62,149 bases of DNA from an uncultured Oxalobacter sp. (GCA_934401755.1 CAKRSU010000009.1:1-62149); one strand, 5' to 3'. Positions 9,735-19,746 are shown, counted from the stretch's first letter. The notes: generated from the sequence alone by a model not told the origin. Numbers and translations: made by a program.

Positions 9735-10562
9735 ATGTCCTTCAATAACCTTTATTCGATAGATGAAGCTTCACTGCATGATAGTCGTCAGACGGTTTTC
9801 TACTGCCATAAAGGTCTTTTTGCAGAAGTTATCCTAAACCGCTCTGAGCGACTTAATGCATTAACCGCTGACATGTGGCAGCGATTGCATCTTATTATTT
9901 CATCCTTATCTCAGGATACAACCTTGCGTTGTATCCTAATTAAGAGTCATTCTCCAAAAGCATTTTCTGCTGGATGTGATATCCAAGAATTTGAAACTAT
10001 TAGAACCGGAAAAACGCAAGGGAGAACTTATGGGAAACTGATGCATGATACCCTTAATGCGCTACGTCACTGTCCCATTCCTGTTGTTGCTTCTATTCAA
10101 GGCGTTTGTATAGGGGCTGGTCTAGAAATCGCTTCAACATGTGATATACGACTGTGTGAAGAAAATGCCCGATTTGGCGCTCCTATTAAAAATCTAGGGC
10201 TTGTAATGGCCTATCCGGAATTAAGTCCACTGCTTGAAATTGTCAACAAGACGATCCTATTGGATATGCTTTTAACCGGGCGTATTTATAACGCTCAAGA
10301 AGCATGGATTCATCATTTAGTCACACGCGTCGTTCCTCATGAAAAATTAGAGCAGGAAACAACAAAAACAATTGAAGCAATTATTTCTGGAGCGCCGCTT
10401 GCTGCACGTTGGCACAAACGGTTTATTCATCATTTAGTTGCCCAAAATACGTTCAACGAAACCGATCTTTCTATGTGTTTTGACTGTTTTGATACAGAAG
10501 ATTATTTAGAAGGCTGTAATGCCTTTAAAATGCATAGAAAACCGATTTTCCAAGGCAAATAA
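9735..10562 (+). CDS. Enoyl-CoA hydratase/isomerase (crotonase) family protein
   Basis: Encodes 275 residues from the ATG at 9735, which lies 6 nt after the ppc stop. A TTG at 9729 overlaps that junction but is less likely. Crotonase-fold marks are LNRSERLNALT, the first oxyanion-hole segment SAGCDIQEF and the second GVCIGAGLEIASTCDIRL. Where classical enoyl-CoA hydratases carry their two catalytic glutamates, this protein reads GAPIKNLGLVMAYPE. The first Glu position is occupied by a non-acidic residue, so it may not be a hydratase; isomerase, hydrolase or decarboxylase activity is equally possible. Translation is probably coupled to ppc, since no separate ribosome site is evident. It converges on yciB with a 6-nt gap. 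Confidence 0.85.
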   Translation: MSFNNLYSIDEASLHDSRQTVFYCHKGLFAEVILNRSERLNALTADMWQRLHLIISSLSQDTTLRCILIKSHSPKAFSAGCDIQEFETIRTGKTQGRTYGKLMHDTLNALRHCPIPVVASIQGVCIGAGLEIASTCDIRLCEENARFGAPIKNLGLVMAYPELSPLLEIVNKTILLDMLLTGRIYNAQEAWIHHLVTRVVPHEKLEQETTKTIEAIISGAPLAARWHKRFIHHLVAQNTFNETDLSMCFDCFDTEDYLEGCNAFKMHRKPIFQGK

Positions 10563-10568
10563 TCTTTC

Positions 10569-11195
10569 CTACGACCGATCTTTCATATACCGAGAAAGAT
10601 AAATGCTTTGCCCAATAACAAATGCCAGCATTAATCCCATACCTCCAAAAAGCTTAAAGCTGACCCATGTTGAGGTCGCAAATCCTCCCCAAAAAGCCAC
10701 ATAGAGATTCAGAAATCCCATAAGGCTAAAGAAAATAACCCATGCTATATTCAGTTTTGCCCAAACGGCTTCAGGTAACTGCACCTTTTTTTCCATCATG
10801 GCACGAATTAAATTCTTTTTAAACAGTAAATGAGCGCCCAACAAAATCATTGCAAACAACCAATATAAAACGGTTGGTTTCCATTTAATAAACGCTTCAC
10901 TCCCAAAATAAATCGTTGCGCCACCAAAAACAATAACAATAATGACAGACACCCATAACGTAGATTCAATTTTCTGGCGTCTCATTAACAACCAAATAAT
11001 CTGAAGCACACTTGCTAATACAGCCAACGATGTTGAAATAAGGATAGGAACAGATGATGCTGAAATACTGTGACCTGATGTAAAAATAGACAAATACTGA
11101 TCGGCTAAATTTTGAGCCGATGCAATATTTTTTTCCGCCCAAGAAAACGAGATAAAAAATAAAACGATAGGGAATAAATCAAAAAGAAATTTCAT
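10569..11195 (-). CDS. yciB: Inner-membrane septation protein YciB (IspZ)
   Basis: Encodes 208 residues with about five or six hydrophobic segments, starting at the ATG that gives MKFLFDLFPIVLFFISF, the hallmark N-terminus of this family; a TTG 30 nt upstream is not needed. Other family marks are KPTVLYWLFA, NLYVAFWGGFATSTWVSFKLFGG and the short charged C-terminus. YciB is an inner-membrane protein linked to cell-envelope integrity and septation; its molecular activity is not established. Family length is about 180, so this one is slightly long. It lies downstream of rlmD on the same strand, with a 98-nt gap. Confidence 0.93.
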   Translation of the reverse strand: MKFLFDLFPIVLFFISFSWAEKNIASAQNLADQYLSIFTSGHSISASSVPILISTSLAVLASVLQIIWLLMRRQKIESTLWVSVIIVIVFGGATIYFGSEAFIKWKPTVLYWLFAMILLGAHLLFKKNLIRAMMEKKVQLPEAVWAKLNIAWVIFFSLMGFLNLYVAFWGGFATSTWVSFKLFGGMGLMLAFVIGQSIYLSRYMKDRS

Positions 11196-11293
11196 GTCAA
11201 TTTTCGATTCTTCAATATGCAACACTACTTCGCTGATTTCATTAAAACGTATTCAGCTTAATCAAAGATAGGCCGTTTCATCACATAAAAACA

Positions 11294-12673
11294 CTAATGA
11301 GAGACAGGCTTTAATTTTTCAAAAACGGCCATCGATTCAACATGGGATGTATGAGGAAACATGTTAACAATCCCTGCCTGCAATAACTTATACTGCCCAG
11401 AATTCACTAAAATCCCAGCATCTCTTGCCAATGTTGATGGGTTACATGAAACATAGACAATACGTTTTGGACAATACGCCGTATCCTCTTTTGCAACATC
11501 AACCAATGTTTGGCATAACGCCATTGCGCCATCTCTCGGCGGGTCAATCAAAATACGATCAAAAGGAAGAAGTGTCTTCCATTCTTTTACCGTCATTTCA
11601 AACAAATTTCGCTCGTAAAAAGAGGTTTTATCTTGTAGATGATTAAGGATTGCATTTTCTTGCGCCCGCTTTGTCAAAATACCACTACCTTCAACACCAA
11701 CAACTTCTTTTGCTTTCCGAGCCATTGGTAATGAAAAATTTCCCAAACCACAAAAAAAGTCTCCAATACGGTCTTGTGGTTGTACCTGCAAGAGTCTTAA
11801 CGCTCGCGAAATTAATACTTGATTAATATGATAATTAACCTGAGTAAAATCCCCAGGTTTAAATGGCATAGTAATATCAAACTCAGGCAAAATATATTGC
11901 AATCGATCATCTTTAGGATAATAAAGATGAATCGTATCGGGTCCTTTTGTTTGTAACCACCACTGTATATGACGTTCATCGGCAAATTGCTTGAGTTTAA
12001 CTTCATCTTCAGGAGAAAGAGGAGCCATAATTCTTAGCAACAAAGCAGTTATTGGTCTAACCCCATCACTACCGATAGCAACCTCAATTTGTGGAATTTG
12101 TTTAAAAAGACTCAATCCACCGATCAGTTCACGCAACGGAACTAATAAATCCGACATATGCTTCGGTAAAATCGGGCATTGTGTCATATCGGTAATATAT
12201 CGAGACTGCTTTTCTCGAAATCCGACTAAAACTCCTCCTTTTTTAGGCACATAATTCACCGAAAGACGAGCACGAAAACGATACCCCCAATAAGGGCCAT
12301 GAATCGGAGGTAAAACCCTTTCAGCTTTGACTCTTCCAATATGCCAAAGATTATCTTCAAGTACACGCTGCTTAACCGCCACCTGAGCGGAAGCCTCCAA
12401 ATGCTGCATAGAACAGCCTCCACATCGACCAAAGTATGAACATTTTGGATCTACTCGAAGCGATGATGTTTTTAAAATAGAAACGGCCTTTGCTAATTCC
12501 CATCGACTCTTTTTTTTCCAACTTTCCGCAATAACGGTCTCTTTGGGTAATGCCCCTTCTACAAAAACAACTTTACTACCAGGGACACCGTCTTCATCTG
12601 GTAAATACCCAATCCCTCTGCCTTCTGCATCTAATGCATGAATATGAATTGTGCTGACTGTTTTAATGGCCAT
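11294..12673 (-). CDS. rlmD: 23S rRNA (uracil1939-C5)-methyltransferase RlmD
   Basis: Methylates U1939 of 23S rRNA with S-adenosylmethionine. The start is placed at the ATG giving MAIKTVSTIHIHALDAEGRG rather than a TTG 15 nt upstream. Features in order: an N-terminal TRAM domain; an iron-sulphur motif CSYFGRCGGC with the fourth Cys probably in QCPIL; the SAM motif GDFFCGLGNFSLPMA; RILIDPPRDGA; and the catalytic-Cys motif VYVSCNPSTLARDA. The length of 459 is slightly longer than E. coli RlmD (433). It follows nlpD by 32 nt and is probably in the same transcript as surE-nlpD. Confidence 0.95.
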   Translation of the reverse strand: MAIKTVSTIHIHALDAEGRGIGYLPDEDGVPGSKVVFVEGALPKETVIAESWKKKSRWELAKAVSILKTSSLRVDPKCSYFGRCGGCSMQHLEASAQVAVKQRVLEDNLWHIGRVKAERVLPPIHGPYWGYRFRARLSVNYVPKKGGVLVGFREKQSRYITDMTQCPILPKHMSDLLVPLRELIGGLSLFKQIPQIEVAIGSDGVRPITALLLRIMAPLSPEDEVKLKQFADERHIQWWLQTKGPDTIHLYYPKDDRLQYILPEFDITMPFKPGDFTQVNYHINQVLISRALRLLQVQPQDRIGDFFCGLGNFSLPMARKAKEVVGVEGSGILTKRAQENAILNHLQDKTSFYERNLFEMTVKEWKTLLPFDRILIDPPRDGAMALCQTLVDVAKEDTAYCPKRIVYVSCNPSTLARDAGILVNSGQYKLLQAGIVNMFPHTSHVESMAVFEKLKPVSH

Positions 12674-12705
12674 ATTAATTAATACCAATAGGGTATTTAA
12701 TATTA

Positions 12706-13695
12706 TTATTGTTTAGGTAAATATTTAGTAGGATCAACAGGTTTACCTTGATAACGAATTTCAAAATGCAGTTTGACCTGCTCACTATCCGTATTTCCCA
12801 TCTCAGCAATTTGCTGCCCGCGTTTTACTCGCTGCTTTTCTTTAACAAACATCTTATCATTATGTGCATAAACAGAAAGGACATTATTACTATGTTTAAT
12901 AATCAGCAAATTACCATAACCATTCATCAATCCCCGATGAAGAACCGTTCCATCTGCTGCAGCGACCACTTTTTGTCCCTTTGTCCCACCAATGGCAATT
13001 CCTCGCCTTGCTGTGGTATAAGTTGAAATAATCTTGCCATGCGTTGGCCATATCCAATTAATACGACGAATCTCAGCAATACCACCTGTTACCGATGATG
13101 TTGATGATTCTTGTTTTTCTACCTTGGTGGTATTCGGTTTAACGTTCTCTTTCTTGACTGTCTCTGTAATCGGCTTTTGGACTCTCAATTTTTGGCCAAT
13201 TTCAATTGCATCGGCAGAATGAAGATCATTCCATTCGACTAACTCTGCAACACTATGAGCAGAACGTCTGGCAATACTTGACAAAGTATCCCCTGTTTCC
13301 ACTATATAAAAAGTCGTATTTTTACTAATCGCAGGTTTAACAACAGGATTTGATTGAATGGCAGTGCTTCCTGACGACATATCAACCGGTTTTGTAACGG
13401 CCATATTATCAGGCCTTTGCACACGAAGCACTTGCCCAACTTCAATCATATCAGGTGATGCCAATTCATTCCATGCGACCAGTTCTGAAACACTATGCCT
13501 TGACCGTCTCGCAATCTGAGAAAGTGTATCACCAGGCTCAACAATATAATTAACAGTATCACTCGAAATATCTTGTTTTGGCTCACGATCTGTCATAGAC
13601 GACATGTCTGTAATGGGAGCATTACGCTGCATACTGCTACATGCGCAAAGCATAACGCAAACCAAACTAGATAATAGATAAACGATTTTTTTCAT
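12706..13695 (-). CDS. nlpD: NlpD-type lipoprotein, LysM-LysM-LytM (M23-like)
   Basis: Encodes 329 residues from the ATG that gives MKKIVYLLSSLVCVMLCACSS. The lipobox LCAC marks Cys as the lipidation site, anchoring it in the envelope. Two LysM domains follow (YIVEPGDTLSQIARRS and FYIVETGDTLSSIARRS), each with SVSELVAWNEL or SVAELVEWNDL. The C-terminal LytM domain (about residues 215-329) has GTKGQKVVAAADGTV, YGNLLIIKHSNNVLSVYAHN and KLHFEIRYQGKPVDPTKYLP. The first zinc-ligand segment (H-x3-D) is replaced by GIAIGGTKG, as in E. coli NlpD. It is therefore expected to activate cell-separation amidases rather than cut peptidoglycan itself. surE lies upstream on the same strand. Confidence 0.93.
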   Translation of the reverse strand: MKKIVYLLSSLVCVMLCACSSMQRNAPITDMSSMTDREPKQDISSDTVNYIVEPGDTLSQIARRSRHSVSELVAWNELASPDMIEVGQVLRVQRPDNMAVTKPVDMSSGSTAIQSNPVVKPAISKNTTFYIVETGDTLSSIARRSAHSVAELVEWNDLHSADAIEIGQKLRVQKPITETVKKENVKPNTTKVEKQESSTSSVTGGIAEIRRINWIWPTHGKIISTYTTARRGIAIGGTKGQKVVAAADGTVLHRGLMNGYGNLLIIKHSNNVLSVYAHNDKMFVKEKQRVKRGQQIAEMGNTDSEQVKLHFEIRYQGKPVDPTKYLPKQ

Positions 13696-13933
13696 AGCAA
13701 TTCCAGATATTTGCACGCTTTTTCCGCGAGTCTACCATGTAATATCTTTTAGACAAAACAAGAAACCCATTTTAAATAACGGAATCGTTCGCAGTGCCAT
13801 TGAAAAATATGAAAATTTAAGAAAAATATGATGTTGCACGATATGGGTTAAAAAATGAAGATCCTCTTTTTCCGTTTTTAGCCCCTCAAAAAGCCTTATA
13901 TAATAACAAAATAGATTTCTTCTTTTTTGCATT

Positions 13934-14671
13934 TTAAAGCAATATTTCCGCCAAGGAAGACATCTCTGCATAATGTGTCCAATCAATCTGTAATGGCGTT
14001 AATGAAACCCATCCTTTTTGAATGGCATAAAAATCAGTGCCTTCTTGATTATCCATAATGACACCGTAAGGCCCAATTCTATAAGCTTCCTTGCCATCTT
14101 CGACCATTTCAGGAATCACGCCAGGAGAGGGATATCGACGACCTAAACGCGTTACACAATACCTTCTTAATGCTTCATAAGGTTTATTGGGAATATTCAC
14201 ATTAATGAGCCAAGGAGCTGATAATTTGCCATAAATCCTAAAAATAAGATCTTCTGCAACTTGCGCTGCACTATCAATATGTTCCCAACCTGGGTCAACT
14301 TGAGAAAATGAAATCGCTGGAATACCATAAAGAAACCCTTCTGTTGCTGCAGCGACCGTTCCTGAATAGATTGTATCTTCTCCAAGGTTTTGCCCCTGAT
14401 TAATTCCTGAAACAACTAAGTCTGGCTTCCAAGGTAATAAGGCTGTCAATGCAATATGAACGCTATCAGCTGGTGTTCCATAGACACAATGACGCCCTGC
14501 TTCCCCATGAAGCACAGAAATCGGTTTCCCTATCGTTAAAGAATTAGATGAGGCAGAACGATTATGATCTGGAGCAACAATAACAACTTCTGCTTTTTTT
14601 GATAACTTTTCGGCCAAAGTAACAATACCAGTGGCCTGCCATCCATCATCATTTGTTATTAATATTCGCAT
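13934..14671 (-). CDS. surE: 5'/3'-nucleotidase SurE
   Basis: Metal-dependent phosphatase acting on nucleoside monophosphates. The N-terminus MRILITNDDGW holds the metal-binding D8/D9. It is followed by VAPDHNRSASSNSLT (a metal-contacting Ser/Asn loop) and SGINQGQNLGEDTIYSGTVAAATEG, all diagnostic. Length is 245 (family about 250). In many proteobacteria surE is followed by pcm and nlpD. Here nlpD follows after 238 bp and no pcm is present in between. Confidence 0.96.
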   Translation of the reverse strand: MRILITNDDGWQATGIVTLAEKLSKKAEVVIVAPDHNRSASSNSLTIGKPISVLHGEAGRHCVYGTPADSVHIALTALLPWKPDLVVSGINQGQNLGEDTIYSGTVAAATEGFLYGIPAISFSQVDPGWEHIDSAAQVAEDLIFRIYGKLSAPWLINVNIPNKPYEALRRYCVTRLGRRYPSPGVIPEMVEDGKEAYRIGPYGVIMDNQEGTDFYAIQKGWVSLTPLQIDWTHYAEMSSLAEILL

Positions 14672-14833
14672 ACAATTATTAAAAATGACATGGCATCAAC
14701 GCCAATAACTCAAATCCCTTCTCAATTCCCAAAATAACATTTCGAAAAAATGAGAATATCATTAAACAATCAAGATACTAAAAATAAGATAACTTGTCAG
14801 ATTAACGTGTCAACAACACGCCCTTATATCAAC

Positions 14834-14859
14834 AAAAAACCAGAGTAAACGTACTCTGG
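14834..14859 (-). terminator. Terminator of the merR-end of the translation operon
   Basis: On the minus strand an 8-bp stem CCAGAGTA / TACTCTGG with a 4-nt loop is followed by TTTTTTG. It lies 40 nt past the MerR-type gene and ends the thrS-to-merR direction block. Confidence 0.85.
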
Positions 14860-14899
14860 CTTTGTAAGGATACCAATATTTAACAAGAGGGCATTCCTT

Positions 14900-15358
14900 T
14901 TAATCGATTATTGTCAATAGCGACAAAACCTCATTAAGCTCCCTTCGAATTTGCCCAATATTGATAGGTGATGATAAATGAATCGGTTTAGGTGCGGGCT
15001 GAGTCACCTCCTCCTCTACAGGAGCAGGAGGCTCAACAGGATCAACAGAAATAGTAGGCGCAATAGGAGTTGCTACCTGAACTCGCTCATTCAACTTATT
15101 TCTTGCGCCTATAATGGTATATCCCTGTTCATACAACAATTCACGAATATGCCGAATCAACAGCACTTCATGATGCTGATAATAACGTCTATTCCCACGA
15201 CGCTTAACTGGTTTCAATTGTGTAAATTCATGTTCCCAATAGCGCAATACATGAGGCTTTACACCGCATAAATCGCTAGCTTCACCAATTGTAAAATAAC
15301 GTTTCGCGGGAATGGGTGGTAATGCCACTATCTCTGATTTCTGGACTTTTTCATTCAT
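14900..15358 (-). CDS. MerR-family transcriptional regulator downstream of ihfA
   Basis: Encodes 152 residues. The MerR winged-helix spans about residues 20-90 (RYFTIGEASDLCGVKPHVLRYWEHEF, then RRGNRRYYQHHEVLLIRHIRELLYEQGYTI). A Pro-rich linker and a short C-terminal helical tail follow, with no cysteines for metal sensing. This small MerR protein directly after ihfA is a conserved feature of betaproteobacteria; its target is unknown. The gap to ihfA is 29 nt, indicating one transcript. Confidence 0.9.
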   Translation of the reverse strand: MNEKVQKSEIVALPPIPAKRYFTIGEASDLCGVKPHVLRYWEHEFTQLKPVKRRGNRRYYQHHEVLLIRHIRELLYEQGYTIIGARNKLNERVQVATPIAPTISVDPVEPPAPVEEEVTQPAPKPIHLSSPINIGQIRRELNEVLSLLTIID

Positions 15359-15387
15359 GGCTTTATGATCTTTGTCAGCTATTTCTG

Positions 15388-15732
15388 TTACTCAATCATT
15401 GCCTTAAGCTTCTGACTTGCATGAAAAGTTACCACTCGCCGTGCAGCAATTGGAATTTCTTCTCCAGTTCTTGGATTTCGACCTGGACGCTGCGGTTTAT
15501 CACGCAACTGGAAATTACCAAATCCTGAAAGTTTAACAACTTCTCCTCGTTCAAGTGCCAAACATATTTCCTCAAAAAACGTTTCCACCATTTCCTTGGC
15601 TTCTCGTTTATTTAACCCCACTTGCTCATACAACAATTCTGTTAATTCAGCCTTTGTTAGCGTCGAAATATCCCAATTAACACTATCTTGTATTCCTAAC
15701 TGAGCATTTCCAGTCGTCAATATTTCTTCCAT
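15388..15732 (-). CDS. ihfA: Integration host factor subunit alpha
   Basis: Encodes 114 residues of the HU/IHF DNA-bending fold: [33 protein letters not shown], then [29 protein letters not shown], the beta-arm with the intercalating Pro in RNPRTG. An N-terminal extension of about 20 residues precedes the usual start, so a downstream start is possible. It forms a heterodimer with IhfB, and sits in the usual place after pheT. Confidence 0.95.
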   Translation of the reverse strand: MEEILTTGNAQLGIQDSVNWDISTLTKAELTELLYEQVGLNKREAKEMVETFFEEICLALERGEVVKLSGFGNFQLRDKPQRPGRNPRTGEEIPIAARRVVTFHASQKLKAMIE

Positions 15733-15764
15733 TTATTTTTATAATCCACTATTTCTTTCAGAAA

Positions 15765-18191
15765 TTAAGCACGTAGCTTTGCATCAAAGCGCATCTTAAC
15801 AGCTGAGACGAATGCATCAATAGCATTATCTACGATTTCATCTTGCAATGTCGCATTACGATCTTGCAATGTAAATCGGAATGCTAGACTTTTTTCATCA
15901 GATTCGAGCCCTTTTCCTCGATAATCATCAAATAAAACAACACTTTGCATGATCGCGCATTGCGGGTTATTATCTTTTTCCTGATAAAAGATGTCAATAA
16001 TATCTTGAACAGGAATTGCTGTTTTCACAAGAAGTGCAATATCTCTAATGACTGGTTGGAAATGCGAAATACCCTGGTATTGTGGGATATTAACGATTTG
16101 CAATGGTTTAACATCAATTTCAAACAAAACTGGAGCATGAGGCAAATTGTATTTTTGCTGTAATAGTGGATGTAATTCACCAATAACACCAATATTCTTC
16201 CCTTCTAAAACAACTTTAGCACTACGCCCTGGGTGTAATGCAGGATGTTCGGTTCTGATAAAACGCAATTGTTTGGGAGCAAAAAGCCTTTCAAGATCGG
16301 ATTTAATATCAAAGAAATCAACCTGACAAGACTTTATTCCCCACTGTTCTTCTTCAGCAAAACCATAGGCAACAGCAGACAATCGTTTAGGTTGTTCATA
16401 TCCTTTAACGCTAAGTGCCCCATCTTCAACTTCAGGATTGCGCAGAAAAACGGAACCAATTTCAAATAAACGAATTCGAGAAAATTTACGATTCAAATTA
16501 AATTGGATATTTGCAATCAAATTACCAATCATGGTCGTTCGCATAACGCTCATTTGGCTTGCGATCGGGTTTAATAACCGAATTGGATCATCATTGCCTG
16601 CAAAATCTTTTTCCCATGATTCTTCGACAAAACTATAGTTAACAACTTCGTTATATTCCAAATCAGCCATTTGCTGACGAATAGAAAATAGCGATCGCGT
16701 ATTTTCCGGACGAATCCGCATCACATTACGCGCAATAGGCGGTAATGCTGGAATATTTTCAAATCCATAAACACGAGCGATTTCTTCAATCAAATCCACT
16801 TCGATTTCAATATCAAAACGGTAAGAAGGTGGAGTAACGGTAAATGTATCTCCGTCTTGAACAAAATCCAATTTTAATCGCGAAAAAATATCGGCAATCT
16901 GCTCGCTTGTTAATGGAACTCCTATAATTTTTTCAGCTCGAGACCGTCGCAAAATAACAGGACTACGCGTTGGTAACTTAGCAATCTGATCACTAATCGG
17001 ACCAACTGTTGTTTCTTCAGTTCCACAGATATTGATAACCAGTTCTGTCATACGTTCAATTGCATTGACAGTATTGGCATAATCAACGCCTCGTTCAAAA
17101 CGGTGTGCCGCTTCAGTTGTAAAATTGAATCGACGTGTTCGTCCTCGAATAGCATCAGGCCACCAAAACGCAGATTCAAGCAAAATATTAGTCGTTTCAA
17201 GATCAATTGAAGTACGCATCCCCCCCATGATACCACCGAGAGATTCAACGCCATTATCATCTGCAATAACACCAACCCAATCGTCAACATCAACCGTTTG
17301 GTCATTCAATAATGCGGCTTGTTCCCCTTTTTTACCCCAACGGATATTAAGGGGTCCTTTGATTTTGTCTAAATCATAAAAATGATTCGGCTGTCCATAT
17401 TCAAGCATGACATAATTGGAAATATCAACTAATGCGGAAATTGAACGCTGACCACTTCTTTCCAAACGCTGTTTCATCCAATCCGGAGTCTTTGCTTTCG
17501 CATTGATATGACGAATCACACGACTTGAAAAACGACCACACAAATCATTAGCTAAAATATTGACAGGTTGAATATCTTGGCTGGTTACTTTAGCTGGCGC
17601 TGTAACAGGAAAATGCATTGGAGCCCCTGTTAGAGCAGAAATCTCACGCGCAACCCCTAATAAAGATAAACAATCCGCTTTATTCGGTGTTAGTTTAATA
17701 TCAAAAATATTATCTTCGAGCTCAAGATAATCGCGCAAATCCGTTCCAATCGGCGCATCCTCTGGCAATTCCATAATGCCACTATGATCTTCTGAAAGCT
17801 GTAACTCACGAAAAGAACAAAGCATACCTGACGAGGCCACTCCTCGTAATTTACTTTTTTTAATAGTAAATGCTTTTCCATCAGCTGCGGGAGGAAGCGA
17901 AGCACCAATTAATGCGCACCCTGTTGTCATACCAGGTCGAACATTTGGAGCACCACATACGATTTCTAGCGGCTCTCCTATTCCTGCATCAACTTTACAT
18001 ACATGCAGCTTATCTGCATTAGGATGATCCATAACTTCAAGAACACGGGCCACCACAATCTTCGAGAAAGGTTTTGCAGCAGGGACCACTTCCTCGACTT
18101 CCATGCCACTCATTGTCATCAGATGGGCTAATTCATCTGTTGTCAGTTTGGGATTAACGATTGTTCTAAGCCAATTTTCAGAAAATTGCAT
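15765..18191 (-). CDS. pheT: Phenylalanine--tRNA ligase beta subunit
   Basis: Encodes 808 residues, typical for the bacterial beta chain. The N-terminal tRNA-binding (EMAP-like) domain begins MQFSENWLRTIVNP. It is followed by the B3/B4 editing region, the B5 domain and a C-terminal anticodon-binding FDX-ACB domain (ISHFQPVIRDIALLVK ... LAFRFTLQDRNATLQDEIV). It forms an alpha2-beta2 enzyme with PheS, encoded 59 nt upstream. Confidence 0.97.
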   Translation of the reverse strand: MQFSENWLRTIVNPKLTTDELAHLMTMSGMEVEEVVPAAKPFSKIVVARVLEVMDHPNADKLHVCKVDAGIGEPLEIVCGAPNVRPGMTTGCALIGASLPPAADGKAFTIKKSKLRGVASSGMLCSFRELQLSEDHSGIMELPEDAPIGTDLRDYLELEDNIFDIKLTPNKADCLSLLGVAREISALTGAPMHFPVTAPAKVTSQDIQPVNILANDLCGRFSSRVIRHINAKAKTPDWMKQRLERSGQRSISALVDISNYVMLEYGQPNHFYDLDKIKGPLNIRWGKKGEQAALLNDQTVDVDDWVGVIADDNGVESLGGIMGGMRTSIDLETTNILLESAFWWPDAIRGRTRRFNFTTEAAHRFERGVDYANTVNAIERMTELVINICGTEETTVGPISDQIAKLPTRSPVILRRSRAEKIIGVPLTSEQIADIFSRLKLDFVQDGDTFTVTPPSYRFDIEIEVDLIEEIARVYGFENIPALPPIARNVMRIRPENTRSLFSIRQQMADLEYNEVVNYSFVEESWEKDFAGNDDPIRLLNPIASQMSVMRTTMIGNLIANIQFNLNRKFSRIRLFEIGSVFLRNPEVEDGALSVKGYEQPKRLSAVAYGFAEEEQWGIKSCQVDFFDIKSDLERLFAPKQLRFIRTEHPALHPGRSAKVVLEGKNIGVIGELHPLLQQKYNLPHAPVLFEIDVKPLQIVNIPQYQGISHFQPVIRDIALLVKTAIPVQDIIDIFYQEKDNNPQCAIMQSVVLFDDYRGKGLESDEKSLAFRFTLQDRNATLQDEIVDNAIDAFVSAVKMRFDAKLRA

Positions 18192-18250
18192 GATTTGCTT
18201 CCAACTCCAAAATAGGTATCTTCTGTTTCTATGATTGCTGAAATAGGGAA

Positions 18251-19267
18251 TTAGTTGAATTGCTTAAGGAAACGTAAATCTCCTTCATAAAATAATCTTA
18301 AGTCATTGATTCCATAACGAAGCATTGTCAGACGTTCAAGCCCAGAGCCAAATGCAAATCCGGTATATTTTTCTGAATCAATTCCCATATTTCGAAGCAC
18401 ATTAGGATGGACTTGACCACTCCCGCATACTTCAAGCCAACGCCCTTTAAGCGGTCCACTACCAAATGCAATATCGATTTCCGCAGAAGGTTCTGTAAAC
18501 GGAAAATAAGAAGGTCTAAAACGAATTTGAACATTATCCGTTTCAAAAAATGCCTGAATAAAATTCAAGTAAACGCCTTTTAGATCCGCAAAACTGATAT
18601 CTGTATCAATCCATAATCCTTCGACTTGATGAAACATAGGCGAATGCGTTGCATCACTATCCACACGATAAGTCCGACCTGGAGCAATCACTTTTACCGG
18701 CAATTCATGAGAACGCGCGTAACGAACCTGCATAGGACTTGTGTGCGTCCGCAATAATAATGGTTTGCCCTCTGTATCTTGACCATCAATATAAAAGGTA
18801 TCTTGCATCGAACGTGCAGGGTGATTCGCTGGACTATTTAATGCGGTAAAGTTGGTCCAATCATTTTCAATTTCAGGGCCATCTGCAACATCAAACCCAA
18901 TTGAACGGAAAATATTTTCGATGCGTTCCCAAGTCCGCATGACAGGATGAATCCCCCCTTTACTACGACCACGCCCCGGCAAAGTGACATCAATTGCTTC
19001 TGCATTTAACCTTTCTTGCAACTTAGCATGAGCAATTTCCTGACGCCGAGCATTTAATGCACTTTCAATCTGCCCTTTTGCCGCATTAATAACAGCCCCC
19101 CGTGCTTTTCGCTCTTCTGGCTGCAATTGACCAAGTTGCTTCATATGAGCTGTAATAAGCCCAGCTTTACCAAAATATTTTGCCTTAGCATTTTCAAGAG
19201 AGACCGTATCGGAAGCTGCTTGGAAATCCTGTTTAGCGGAATCAATCAACTGTTCTAACGAATCCAT
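18251..19267 (-). CDS. pheS: Phenylalanine--tRNA ligase alpha subunit
   Basis: Catalytic subunit, 338 residues when started at the ATG giving [20 protein letters not shown] lies at a good distance upstream, and a further upstream in-frame start is not needed. Class II motifs are visible: the N-terminal coiled coil (residues 1-90), [57 protein letters not shown] (motif 2 region) and [18 protein letters not shown] (motif 3). A terminator-like hairpin precedes it, so its expression may be set by read-through from rplT. Confidence 0.97.
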   Translation of the reverse strand: MDSLEQLIDSAKQDFQAASDTVSLENAKAKYFGKAGLITAHMKQLGQLQPEERKARGAVINAAKGQIESALNARRQEIAHAKLQERLNAEAIDVTLPGRGRSKGGIHPVMRTWERIENIFRSIGFDVADGPEIENDWTNFTALNSPANHPARSMQDTFYIDGQDTEGKPLLLRTHTSPMQVRYARSHELPVKVIAPGRTYRVDSDATHSPMFHQVEGLWIDTDISFADLKGVYLNFIQAFFETDNVQIRFRPSYFPFTEPSAEIDIAFGSGPLKGRWLEVCGSGQVHPNVLRNMGIDSEKYTGFAFGSGLERLTMLRYGINDLRLFYEGDLRFLKQFN

Positions 19268-19291
19268 GCCGTTTTTCCTGTCTGACAACGG

Positions 19292-19329
19292 ATAAATAAA
19301 AAAGCGGGACAAGCAATTTCTTGCCCCGC
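19292..19329 (-). terminator. Terminator or attenuator between rplT and pheS
   Basis: On the minus strand the stem GCGGGGCAAG / CTTGTCCCGC (one G-U pair) is followed by TTTTTTATTTAT, 27 nt after the rplT stop and directly before the pheS ribosome site. It would reduce transcription into pheST. No Phe-rich leader peptide is visible before it. Confidence 0.75.
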
Positions 19330-19356
19330 TCCGATCTTTAAATACTGCTTGAATAA

Positions 19357-19716
19357 TCAGGCTGCAACGACAGCTTTAACCTGATTGACGATTGCAGCGA
19401 AAGCAGGTTTGTCAAAAACTGCCATATCTGCAAGAACTTTACGATCCAGTTCAATAGCAGCTTTCTTTAGACCATTCATAAAGACGCTATAGGAAATACC
19501 CAATTCACGGGTAGCAGCGTTAATACGAGCAATCCATAATGCACGGAATACACGTTTTTTAGCTCTACGGTCACGATAAGCATACTGACCTGCTTTCATG
19601 ACAGCTTCTTTAGCTACACGATATACCGAACTACGACGACCACGAAAGCCTTTTGCTTCGCTCAGTACTTTTTTATGACGGGCCCGTGCAGTGACCCCAC
19701 GTTTTACTCGGGACAT
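19357..19716 (-). CDS. rplT: Large ribosomal subunit protein bL20
   Basis: Encodes 119 residues: [28 protein letters not shown] with a basic N-terminal tail, then the helical domain ending [23 protein letters not shown]20 is an early 50S assembly protein and a known autogenous repressor of the rpmI-rplT message. It is 30 nt downstream of rpmI. Confidence 0.98.
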   Translation of the reverse strand: MSRVKRGVTARARHKKVLSEAKGFRGRRSSVYRVAKEAVMKAGQYAYRDRRAKKRVFRALWIARINAATRELGISYSVFMNGLKKAAIELDRKVLADMAVFDKPAFAAIVNQVKAVVAA

Positions 19717-19746
19717 ATTCTTTCCTTGTTATTCAACGTTAATGGA

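Noticed and set aside
13696..13933. A pcm gene (protein-isoaspartate methyltransferase) between surE and nlpD
   Set aside because: The gap is too short and no methyltransferase motif appears; the open frame there is a shadow of the surE end.
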